A stretch of 12,125 bases of DNA. It comes from Chloromonas sp. AAM2 (Eukaryota; Chlorophyta; Chlorophyceae; Chlamydomonadales; Chlamydomonadaceae). Below are positions 1 through 9,600 of this stretch, piece by piece. The notes beneath the pieces were generated by a model, which was not told the DNA's origin, searched no databases, and saw only the letters and a program-made list of their open reading frames with translations. The first letter of the stretch is position 1; every line of letters starts with the position of its first letter. Both the position numbers and the translations under genes were made by a program. The stretch is from assembly GCA_004335635.1 (NCBI GenBank), contig QAXH01000209.1, positions 1 to 12,125 on the forward strand. The letters run 5' to 3'.

Positions 1-16
1 GCTGCTGGAGCATCAA
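1..16 (-). other. TMEM231: Start of next TMEM231 exon, cut by window edge
   Basis: On the minus strand a TCCATGCAG acceptor ends at position 17 and is followed in phase 0 by TTG ATG CTC CAG CAG C. This reads LMLQQ, like the LRLQQ that follows NGD in human TMEM231. It is only five codons, so the call rests on acceptor, phase and short similarity. Confidence 0.45.
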
Positions 17-3000
17 CTGCATGGAAAGCCAACGGGCATGGAAAATCAGGGATTGCAAGGGGGCAGCAAAAGGATAGCAAGGAAAGACAGCAAGGAGGGA
101 AAGGCGAGTGGATAAATGTTTGAAGACAACCGGACATGGCCTTGTACACGAGCATCATCAGGGAAGCGGCAGGATGACAACGAATTTCAGCTTCTACTGA
201 ATGGTGCAGGTGGTAAACATGTCATTACGCATCATGTGATGGCTTTCTCGGTGTACAACAGAGAAGCATGCCGAGCCCTGGGCCCACTTACGTCTCCGTC
301 TGTGAAGAGCGCCCCCCCTGGTACACTGGAGCTGTGTGACAGATAGGCCAGTCCGTACATGTCCATGCGCACTGAGCCCTGCAGGCGACATGAGCATAGC
401 CCATGCGGCCTTTGAACCATGCAACAAGGGACAGCACAAGGGTGCGCTGAAGCTTACGACAAACCCACGGCAATACGCAGACGTTGATCTGCATGGGAGC
501 ACCAGTGCACGGCCATGCACAATCATGCACACCCATGTGCCCTTGCTAGCCCTGAGCTTGCAGTGACCTCATACCAACCTGGAAGCTGTAGTTGAACTGC
601 AGCAGGGCCTTGACTCCGTACACCTGGTACTGCCCTGCCAACTGGGCGGTGAAGGTGATGGCGTCCGGCTTGCCGTCAAAGTTATAGTCCTCCTCACCAG
701 CCTGTGTGGGTGGGTGTGGGTGCGTGTGTATGCGTGTGTGTGTTTGCCGTGTTGCCACCAAAAGCACGTTTGCATGTGATCACAGCAGACAAACAGCGGT
801 CTGGGCTCTCAGTAAAACTCCCAAAGCCATCACCATGATGACAGAGCCAGCCGGCCTATGCACGGGTGGTGCAGGGATGGCACATGGTACGCACGTGATC
901 ACCCCACAAATACACACCCAAAGTTCCATGAACGGAACTGCTTTGCTTGCAGGCTACAAGGATCGGATGCCGAGCACCATGACATGACATGACAGCACTT
1001 CAGCAGGCGATCATGTGGTTCAAACATACACATCAAACAACAGCAGGTGGGCACACCAAACATACGGCCCATGTGCAGACGCCCATCACAATGCTGCTTA
1101 CATCTAAATCTCTGCCTCTCCCCCTTGCCAGAGCAGTCCATTCAGTGCACCAACACCAACACCAACGCCAACGCCAACACCAACACCAACACCATCACCA
1201 ACACCAACGCCAACACCAACATCAACACCAACGCCAACACCAACACCAACACCAATACCAATGATATCCACATCCACATCGACTGTATCAATGATGCAGT
1301 CTAGACCTACATTAATGCTTCTCTCACACCAGTATGTATCAGATTCATGATAATGGTGCACACGTGATGTGCAATTAAGGCGTATTAAACTGCTACAAAC
1401 ATCCACCGATGTCAGTGTTGCAATCACAGCCCCACGGATGCACACCTGTATGCTGACTGCTGCCAGGTTGTCTGCGAACTGAGCGTTGATGCTGGGAGAA
1501 GTGGTCCACATGGCGTCATAGCTAGGCGTGTCGCTCTGCAGCAGAGGAAACCAGAGAAGTGGTATTCTGAACCTGATACCAGAAACATCACACTCTCTCC
1601 AGCGCTCGCCACATTGTTCACTGCAAGTCGTTGTGCTTGTGAACATGGTGTTATGGCAGCCGCGCCAAAGGTTGGTCGAACAACTGACATGCAACTGAGT
1701 GCTGCGCTGTTGATGCATGGCCTTCAGTGTGACAGGACTGTGAGAAGAGGAAGGGAAGGCCAACTGCCCAGTCGCCTGCCCATTCATTATGACTGTGCCT
1801 GCAACGCCTCCAGCATCCCTAGTGCAAATATTGCTCTGTCATGACCCCTGTCAAGCATCAGAATTCAAAACGCGTGGCTGGCAGGCCTAGGTTTACCTGG
1901 AACAGCAAGAGTGCATCGTAGGTGAAGTGCACGGTGGGCTGAGAGAGGGTAGGCTTGACCTTGACCCAGAAACCGCCAGTAACGAAGGCAACCACCAGAG
2001 AAACGGCTATGGAGATAAGAAACAGCCCGACGCGCAGCAGCATGGCATCTCCGAAGAACCCGCTGTAATGTCGCCGGCACAGCGGCTCCGCATATATCTG
2101 CACAGTGCATGAGGTCCGTGAAGTGCATGGCGCACGGGGTTCATGTTGCAAGTGGCGCATGAGATTCACAAAGTGGGATGCGGCATGGTGCATGGAGACA
2201 CGGGATGCACGAACCCCATGGTGCATGGCAACAACCTGTGTGACAAAATAGCCGTTACTGATTGCTGAGGGCAGGCAAACGTTGGAGGCCCGTTGGAAGT
2301 AATGCATGGTGTATACGAAACTGCAAGTGCATGCCACAGGATGTGTGCAATGCAGATGATGCATACATGACTATGTATATAACACACCATTGCATTATGA
2401 AGGGTGACCCACAAGAATCAACAAAACGAAAAGCTGACCCCCCCTTTTAAAAAACGAAAGTCGACAAGGGTAGAACATAGCATGTTTGCACGCATCACTC
2501 ACAATGCATCAAAAGTAAGAATGCGTATGAGTTGTTCCTGTCATTTATGCAAGATGCATGGAATCAGCATGGTGCAGTCATGTGTAATCATAGCATGGAG
2601 CAAGTACACATAATACTTAGAGTTTATGAGCTGCTCCTGTAAATGATGTGAAGAAGGATGCACAGTGCATGGGCAGCGCATGGCGAGCATGCATCTCGCA
2701 TGGGTTCAACCTGCAGCATGACGTTGCATGCCGTAGGGGCGTATGTGAGCACACGTGCTCCCTTGGTCGTAATGGTTCACTGACCCAAAAGGCAGAGAAG
2801 GCGGCACATGGTACACAAATCAAATACATGCTGTCCTTTGGGAATGGTCTGTGCAGCCACCCGACCAACCCTAAAAGCAGAGTGAATGTCTAGTGTGCAT
2901 GGCATGCAGCGTGAGTGCCTGGTGCGCATGGCATGCAGCGTGAGTTGCTGGTGCGCATGGCATGCAACGTGAGTGCCTGGTGCGCATGGCATGCAGCGTG

Positions 3001-3276
3001 AATGCCTGGTGTGCCAAGTCGTGAGGCATCTGCCCAACACCACGTTTGTGCATGTATCTAAGACATGCCTGTTCTGGCTCGCTTGCGAACATGACATGGC
3101 TAGCTTTGAGCTTTGCGCCAGTCTGAACAGGATGGCTCTCATGCCCAAGGAGAACATGACAAGGGACGCAGACAGCTGGTACCCAAAACCTCCCTGCCCA
3201 GCCAACCAGGTTTCTGCCTGCACCCATGGAGGCCATGCTGATATTCCTTGTGCAAGCTCCAACGCACCTGCACCAT
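1..3276 (-). CDS. TMEM231: TMEM231-like ciliary transition-zone membrane protein (5' part, continues past left edge)
   Basis: TMEM231 is a two-pass membrane protein of the MKS/B9 complex at the ciliary transition zone, where it helps control which membrane proteins enter the cilium. The proposed exons on the minus strand are 3268-3276 (tentative), 1897-2097, 1446-1535, 579-701, 292-378 and 16 to 1 (cut by the window edge). All junctions are phase 0. Concatenated they give about 175 residues of a protein that is roughly 300 residues in animals. A transmembrane helix near the N-terminus is followed by GFWVKVKP and [16 protein letters not shown], matching the GFWLK and EQPTVRF region of human TMEM231. 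Next comes [15 protein letters not shown], matching EEDRNQDGKMDMLHF, then a [11 protein letters not shown] segment matching VPGSQLYVNGD. The C-terminal half and second membrane helix lie outside the window. Family assignment is fairly firm because four independent blocks agree in order; the first exon and the left-edge exon are inferences. Presence of the gene implies a ciliated organism. Confidence 0.75.
292..378 (-). other. TMEM231: TMEM231 exon with VPG motif
   Basis: The exon has 29 codons, [14 protein letters not shown] through [11 protein letters not shown]. It lies between a GCCTGCAG acceptor and a perfect GTAAGT donor, phase 0. It aligns with the human segment RMATLVMQ...FPVPGSQLYVNGD. 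Confidence 0.7.
579..701 (-). other. TMEM231: TMEM231 exon with EEDYNFDGK motif
   Basis: The exon has 41 codons, [17 protein letters not shown] through [12 protein letters not shown], with acceptor ACACAG and donor CAG|GTTGGT. The motif E-E-D-x-N-x-D-G-K, followed by a beta-rich stretch ending in F-x-Y-x-F, is the most diagnostic block of the family. The intron upstream of its acceptor is CA-rich rather than pyrimidine-rich. Confidence 0.8.
702..752. repeat. GT-rich (minus: CA-rich) tract at an intron 3' end
   Basis: A run of GTGTGGGTGGGTGTGGG-like sequence with TGTGTGTG. Read on the minus strand it is the last 50 bases of a TMEM231 intron, ending in ACACAG directly before the EEDYN exon. 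The place of a polypyrimidine tract is taken by alternating CA. Confidence 0.75.
1148..1263. repeat. CACCAA-type hexanucleotide microsatellite
   Basis: About 19 imperfect copies of a six-base unit (CACCAA, with variants CGCCAA, CATCAC, CATCAA and CAATAC). It lies in the TMEM231 intron between exons 1446-1535 and 579-701. It translates as Thr-Asn or His-Gln repeats on plus and Gly-Val repeats on minus, and so creates long but spurious open frames on both strands. Confidence 0.9.
1446..1535 (-). other. TMEM231: TMEM231 exon (loop segment)
   Basis: The exon has 30 codons, [10 protein letters not shown]... to ...LAAVSIQ, between a CTGCTGCAG acceptor and a CAG|GTGTGC donor, phase 0 on both sides. 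It corresponds in position to the human stretch between the first helix and the EED-x-N-x-DGK motif. Conservation here is weak, but length, phase and position all fit. Confidence 0.65.
1897..2097 (-). other. TMEM231: TMEM231 exon with first transmembrane helix
   Basis: The exon has 67 codons, from [13 protein letters not shown] to YDALLLFQ. It lies between a TGTGCAG acceptor and a CAG|GTAAAC donor. It encodes a hydrophobic helix (about [20 protein letters not shown]) followed by GGFWVK and QPTVHF, which are hallmark positions of TMEM231. In-frame sequence upstream of the acceptor is open but rich in His, Cys and Arg and looks like intron. Confidence 0.8.
2098..3267 (-). other. Proposed TMEM231 intron 1 (no other gene recognised)
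   Basis: This 1.17-kb stretch contains open frames on both strands, but none resembles a protein family I know, and several are made of the 29-bp repeat. It includes an A-rich segment near 2415-2460 and many GCATG/TGCATG words. If the proposed first exon is wrong, part of this stretch is 5' flank rather than intron. Confidence 0.35.
2893..3008. repeat. 29-bp minisatellite, four tandem copies
   Basis: Four adjacent 29-base units begin at 2893, 2922, 2951 and 2980, and a fifth breaks off after a few bases at 3009. Each unit contains GCATGGCATGC, so SphI-type GCATGC palindromes recur every 29 bases. Copies differ at only a few positions, which suggests recent expansion. The unit length is not a multiple of three, so the tract is read in shifting frames and is unlikely to be coding. 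Confidence 0.9.
3268..3276 (-). other. TMEM231: Candidate first coding exon of TMEM231 (Met-Val-Gln)
   Basis: The next exon has a clean acceptor (TGTGCAG) directly before ATA TAT GCG and no obvious start codon of its own, so a short upstream exon is needed. On the minus strand, ATG GTG CAG at 3276-3268 is followed at once by a GTGCGT donor. It has A at -3 and G at +4 around the ATG. Joining it in phase 0 gives MVQIYAEPL, which resembles the MALYELF start of human TMEM231. The implied intron is about 1.17 kb. The alternative is an unspliced start at the in-frame ATG at 2160-2158, which would add 21 residues unlike the family. This is an inference from splice signals and alignment. Confidence 0.4.
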
Positions 3277-3666
3277 ACTGTCGCCGTTACCAGCAGAAGC
3301 AAGTTTGGCGCCAAAATTGTCCGCTTGCCCACCTGGCTGTCCGGAAACGCCTGGGACCTGACAGCAGCGTGCTCTTGTACAGGCAGCAACTAACAAGCAG
3401 GTCAGGAGCGCAGCTGTGATTTAGCAAATTCCAATTTATCTCACACCTTTCCACACTGCAAAAGGTTTTTTGGCTGGTTGGTTGGCTGAGGCCTTTTCGT
3501 TGGGCGTTCGGTCGTCAATCACCACGGCTCGCTGCACGGCTGTATTGATAAGCTCTCAACACGGCACAGACACTGACGGCCAGACAAACGTTGCTGCCCC
3601 CGGGCAGCCCCACATCCAATTGCATTGGTCAAGGCCAACAGCGGCCTTGATAGGCCATCTGCTTCA
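3277..3666. promoter_or_regulatory. Putative shared divergent promoter / 5' UTRs of TMEM231 and LARP1
   Basis: This interval separates the proposed TMEM231 start (minus strand, 3276) from the LARP1 start (plus strand, 3667). It must hold the LARP1 5' UTR, and the TMEM231 5' UTR if that start is right. I see no convincing TATA box; the only AT-rich patch is near 3425-3440 (CCAATTTATC). A GGTTGGTTGG stretch lies near 3475-3485. The role is inferred from gene orientation only. Confidence 0.35.
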
Positions 3667-6600
3667 ATGGATACAGCCGCTGAAGCGGCGGGCCCAGCAG
3701 CGCCTTCCACGGAGCCTGCCCAGGGCCCTCCATGTGTTGCGGAGCCAGCCGATGCGCCACCCGTAGAGCCAGCTGCATCAGTTGAACCCAAGGTATGCAT
3801 CACGACGCACACTGTCTTGAATGTGCAATCACGAATTGGGCAAGGAAAAAGTCAGGGAACAGGGTGATGATGGTGTGGAGCGAGGATGCTCTTTGTTGGC
3901 CGCCACTCGCAGGAGGGCCAAGTTCCCATTAGTTCAGCACCCCCGAAGCCTCTGCCACCACCACTGAGGTCTGGCTGGTCCCAGGTGTTGAAGGGCAAGA
4001 AGGAGGGAGAGCCGAACGAGGCACCGCATCAGCATGCACCAGCAGCCATCCCGGCCGGCACTCGTGGCAGCTCTAGTTCTCAACAGCCCGCTACACACAA
4101 AGAAGAAGATAAGAAAGCTGTAAGCAAGAGCGCTGTCGCAGCTGAAACCCCTGCGACCAGCAGTAAAGCGTCTCCCGATCAACCCTCGCCAAACTTGCAG
4201 CAACCACTCCAAGCAGTTGCCGAGCCAGAGACACAGAGTCGACCTAACCAGCCACAGTCATCAGTTGCATCCTCAACCTCGGATGTAAACGAGGGCAGCG
4301 ATCAAGGAGACGGCAGCAAAGGCAGCAGAAAGGAGGTGCGCAGCTGTGCATGCGCCCACGATTGCGAGCATGCGTTGCAGCAGCTCGCAAATGCTGATAA
4401 AGTATGCTGTTATTGCACTGCAGGACGCTGCTAAGTCCTCCAAGCCAGCATGGAAGAAGGTGAGCTGCCAGCAGAACCCTGCCTCTCGTTCGCAACCCTC
4501 ATCAAACGCAAGCTCTGCTATCGTTCTCGGTTAGGCAAGCCTAAAGCTGGTGTTTGTCATTGCATGCAGCCCCTTGATGCGGCCGTCACGAACACCGCCG
4601 CGCTCGTAGAGGTTGGCATTAGCAGCTGGCCCTCACTGGGCGACGCAAAGCAGCCCATGCGCAAGAAGGAGCGAGCCACAACATCACCAGTAAGTTATGT
4701 GCATGGGTGCTGAGGGTTTGGTCGACACGGAAGAACCTTTCGGGCCCTTGTATTCACAATTCGCCCGTGCATGCTGTCTTGGCGTAGGAGCAGTCTAAGG
4801 ATGCTGCATCTGCTGCGATGCAAAGCCCAGGCAGTAAGCGCAAGTCCACGAAAGTGCCTGTGTCGGCCCTTGGGGATGGACTGGGGGCGACAAAGCTTGG
4901 GGAGGGGTCAGGACAGCGCTCTGAACGCAGCCCATTACCAGGATCCAGCTCGCGGTCTCAGCAAGGAGGCCGAGGTGCAGGTCGGGGCGATGGTGCTGCT
5001 GGTGGAGGCCGTGGCGCCCGGCAGCGCGTGTACTCAGAAGGCGCCGCTGACAGCAGCGCCACATGGACACGTCGTGCTGACCCCAGCACATCCGCCCCTG
5101 GTTCAGTCCCTAGCTCAGCTAATGGCCAGGCAGGTGGTGGGTACAGTCAGCAGATGGGTGGCACAGATGGCGGCCGCGGTGGGCGCGGAGGTAGAGGCAG
5201 GAACAGCAGTGGTGGAGGCCGTGGCGCCGCAGCGGCTGCAGCCAGTGCTGCTGCAGCTGCAGCACAGGGCAGTGGCCTCTCAGCAGCTGCACCAGGCTAC
5301 GGCCCCACGGGCGCTCGCAGTGCTGCACCCATGACTACACAGGTGCCCGCCGTTATGACGCCATTCATCCCAGCACCGCAAGGCGGGCGAGGGGCTGGGG
5401 CAGCTGGCATGTATTACCCCGGTGCCTACAGCAATCTCTATTATCCACCAACAGCATTTAGCGCAGAGGCCCTAGCGAGTGGGGGAGTTGCGCCTGTGCC
5501 TGATGCACAACTTGTCAAGGAGTCGGTGCGCAAGCAAATTGACTACTACTTCAGTGTAGACAACCTCTGCAAAGACATATTTTTGAGATCAAAGGTGAGC
5601 TGGCGCATATGCCAATACCTTGGTTAGTGTGCATATGACCCTGCATGCCCAGCAGCAATCATGTTTGCGTTAGTACATGCATGCTGGAAGGAGCATGGAC
5701 ATGCACATTAGCTTCTGATGCACTTGGCTAGGTTGCTTCTCTATGTTCTGAGTGCGCAGTTACTGATTTGGGTGCCTGTGTTATGCAGATGGATGAGCAT
5801 GGGTATATTGCGTTAGCGGTCGTGGCCAGCTTCAACCGCGTGCGCATGCTTACCCCGGACTTGCTGCTGATCCTTGAAGCACTGCGTGACTCGAGCGTAG
5901 TGGAACTTTCACCAGACGGTTCTTTGCTTAGAGCCAAGGATACTTGGCAGCAGTGGGTGCTGCCGCCCCAGCAGCGAGATGCAGCGCATGCTCCCAAGCA
6001 GACAGCAGCAGCACCAGTCCAGCCATCGCTCACAAGCGATGCCATTTCAGCTCCAGTCTTCACACCATCCTCTGCTGCTGCAGCAACCGATGCACAGACA
6101 CAGAAGCAGCCCGGGTCAGGCGCCCCAGGCACTCCTTCCTTAGCCCCCACCACCCCACCCAGCCTTCCACCGCTAGCAGCATCTCTAACCTCACCAGGTC
6201 CATTGGCCAGCGCAGCCCAGCCGTCACAATCTCCGTCAGTGGCTGCTGCCGCAGCAATTCTCACGTCCCCAGTTGCAGCAGCAGCTTCGGCGGCAACTTC
6301 ATCCAAACCTCCAGCTGTGCCAGCGGCGGTCTCTAAGAAGGCTGCTAAGGCTGATGACGAAGAAGATCTTGATGAGGATGAAGACCTCTTTGAGATGGAT
6401 GAGGTGTGTGATCAGTGTGATTATAGGCACGCCACATGTCTCCAGGCGGTCAGCAGTGACAAGCGATGTTGCAGTGCGGCCACCGTAGGGCATGCAGTGC
6501 TTTTGCTGCTCTCAGAATTTTTCCAACAAGGAATGTCTTGTGAAAGACAATGTTAGGCAGTGCAGGCATTTACGTTGCTGAGCAATGCCAGTGAGCAGGA

Positions 6601-9600
6601 TGGTGGGCGCAGCTGCACACATTCAATGAATGTTGCCTGACATTCATGTGATGTGGTTGGCTCTTAGGCATCTGCCTGCATCTGTCCCACATGGCACTGT
6701 TCTGGCCCGCTGCTGCAGGACCAGGAGCTGCCCAGCAAATCCAACCGTGGCAGTTGGCGCAAGGCAGGCGGCGAGGATGACCAGTCAGCCTCCACCAGCA
6801 GCGGCCCTGTGAGGGGCGGCATGGCGGGTGCCAGCGGGGCAAGGGTGGGAGCACAGGGCGGCGAAGGGGCAGGAGGCGAAGTCAGCGACTTGGACCTGGA
6901 GAAACTCATCGTGGTGACCCAGACCAAGCCCAGAGGCGCCAAGCTCGACCCCAGCATGGCTAAGCTCATCAACGACGGGCTAGCCATGTATGAGGCAGAG
7001 CTGGCAGACGTGAGTGAAAAGAAAAGGGCTCAGCGAGATAAAGGCTAGGGAAGCGTGATTTCATCATGGACAGGTCAGCTCGATCTTATGTTGGCATGCA
7101 GAGAGTTGTTTTGCAACCTGCCATGTGCACTGTTCTCTTGCAATGCCTTCCTACAGCATTGCTCTATCTGGCGCTTTACAGGCCGTGCATAGTCATGCTG
7201 TGGTTTTGCCCTTAATCGTCCAGCTTTCTCCATTTTGGTTATTTTCCCTGGAGTTTGCCCATCCCTGGCTCTCACCAACGTGGTCAATAATAAAACGTGT
7301 GCAACATTTGTTTTTTGCGCAGCGCAACCGAGGTAGCTCCAAGCATCATGGCGGGCAGGGGCGGCCTCCCCGGGCCCCAGGCGCAGGCAGCAATGGCATG
7401 CAGAGTGGCTACGGCCAGCACTTCTTCTCCTCTTCCCTTCCCAAGAGCATACAGAACCGCAGCAGCAACAGTCATGCCAGACGGTGAGCATGTGCCCTGA
7501 TTATGGTAGCTGCACACTGGAGGCTGCAGGTGCTTGAGCAGCAACCTCGTCTGTTGTCTTGCTCAGCACATGGGCGCACAGCAGCAGCTGCCACGCAGGA
7601 AGAGGAAGGTTTGAAAAAGGGTATTAAAAATGATTTACTTGCTTAATAGCTTCGCTAGCCGGGTATGAGGTCAGCAGCCAATACGAAACCACTCGTGCGC
7701 TTCTGAAAGGTTGTTTTTGCTGCTGGTTTGTATGCAATTGTGAACAGAAGTGCACCTGGCGCACTTGGCCCTATCTGCTGGCATGACCAAGGCCTGACAA
7801 CGATGCTCCCTTGTTTGTCTGTTCCAGGGGTGTCACTGGCGAGTCCCCTCCATCCCACAGTGTCGGTTGGCTTATGGGTGCCACGCCGCCAGAAAGCAAC
7901 GGCATTTTTGGCACCTCCCCCAGTTCGTTCCAGAACCGTGTGGGCCGCCACATGCCCCCTCCCGCGTCCTCCTCAAACGCTGCTGGTGCAGCAGGTCTGC
8001 TGCTCGGTTCATCACCTCGCATGGGCTCCGTGCCCTCCTCGCTGCCCATTCCCAAGTTCCAGCATCCCAGCCATGCGCTGCTTGAAGAGAACGGCTTCAA
8101 GCAGGTCAGTTGGGGACGCGTGCTCAGCTTATTCAATAGAAAGAAGGAGCTTGTCAACCGTTAAAGCAATGACACAGAATCTGAACACATTCTTTGCAGA
8201 AGGGCATCATCAGTTGCATGACAAAGCTGTAGCCACATCTGTCAGCTAGAGGGATGCCCTGACAGGATGTGTCGGGATAGACACAAGCTGCAACTGAGGT
8301 CACCAGGTGCACAAAACTGCCAGTCTGGTCTTGACTGGTTGACGGTCCTGTTCCTTTCCTGCCTGCACAGATGAAGTATGCCAAGTACTACAAGCGTTGC
8401 ATTGAGGACCGTGCCAAGCAGGGCGTGGGGCTGAGCGACGAGATGAACACCCTGTTCAGGTTTTGGTGCTACTTCCTCAGGGACAACTACCACGAGGGAA
8501 TGTACCAGTCGTTTTGCAAGCTGGCAGAAGAGGACGCACGGGTAAGGCTGCGGGCTTGGTTACAGACGGTTTACTAGTTGGCTCTTGGTATGTCAGGAAC
8601 TATTGTATGTCGAGGACTGTCGTATTGCAAGAGGTTCAGTCAGTTCACAGCTTGTTGCTCGGTTAATGTTTGACAGTCCGAGTACGGGCTCACGGACGAT
8701 CTGGACATGCAGCATACTGAGGGCCTGGCTTACAATGAATAAGAGCCAACAGGAGCCTTTGCGTGTTGTCACATCACGAAGCTAGTGTCAGATAAGCAAG
8801 AATCATGTCATTGTGCCATGTCCTCAAATGCCTGCGTGAGCCTGCATGTGTGACTGCAGGCTGGCTATCACTACGGGATAGAATGCTTGTTTAGGTTCTA
8901 CAGCTACGGGTTGGAAAAGTCATTCAAGGCGGAGTTGTACCGCGAGTTTGAGGATGCAACGCTCAGGGTGAGTGGCAAGCAAGCAGTAGAAGCTCACAAG
9001 GCAGTAGTCTGCGCACACATACAGGAGAGCTACGTTGCTCAACAGGTTCTATCGTGTGGCGAACATGGAACAAGTAACCACACACTGTCCTCTGACAGCC
9101 AGGTGGCAAGCCTTGAGGTCTGGTAACCCGTCCATGCTCAAGCCAAACCACTGAGACAAGCAAAGCACAGGGCCGCGCTTTGTTAGCTGATGACAGAGTC
9201 AGTGTAGCAAGAAGAACAACAAAGTGTGCTGCAAGCCAAGGCTGGCTTCAGATTGCAGCTTCTCAGATCTTACCTTGCAGATAATCTAACCTGTGATGGT
9301 TTTGCTTTATGCTACTTTTTGCTACTTTTGGCACCGCATCACACGACCCTGGTCGTGACCCATAACACATCATCTGGCCCACAACTAACTCGTAATTTTT
9401 CATGCATTCCTTTCCTCAGGACTATGACCGAGGCAGCCTCTACGGCATGGAGAAGTTCTGGGCATTCCATCATTATGGCGGCATCCCCAAGGACCAAGAC
9501 ATAGCCATGACCCCTCGTCTCAAAGCACTGATTGAAGGGGAATTCAGAACCCTGGACAACCTACGCAAGGAAGCTGCCAGGCGCGCAGCCGCAGCAGCAG

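Noticed and set aside
1148..1263. CRISPR-like or telomere-like array
   Set aside because: A continuous hexanucleotide run with no spacers, and the unit is not a telomere repeat. It is an intronic microsatellite.
1104..1787. Longest minus-strand open frame (227 codons) with a Gly-Val repeat tail
   Set aside because: Its C-terminal part is the CACCAA microsatellite read backwards, and only 1446-1535 inside it fits a TMEM231 exon. The rest has no family features.
2871..3389. Minus-strand open frame of 172 codons with His/Cys/Met repeats
   Set aside because: Much of it is the 29-bp minisatellite. Competing frames on both strands are equally long, and none looks like a known protein.
3625..3666. 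Earlier LARP1 start at the in-frame TTG (3625)
   Set aside because: Not an ATG. The ATG at 3667 is the first in frame after the TGA at 3574, and nuclear genes rarely start at TTG.
4771..5334. Plus-strand open frame of 187 codons overlapping the RGG exon
   Set aside because: It is a shadow in another frame of the GC-rich RGG/poly-Ala coding exon, whose frame leads directly into the La motif.
5728..6306. Minus-strand open frame of 192 codons opposite LARP1 exon 6
   Set aside because: Antisense of the Ala/Pro/Ser-rich LARP1 linker. The sense frame contains the second half of the La motif.
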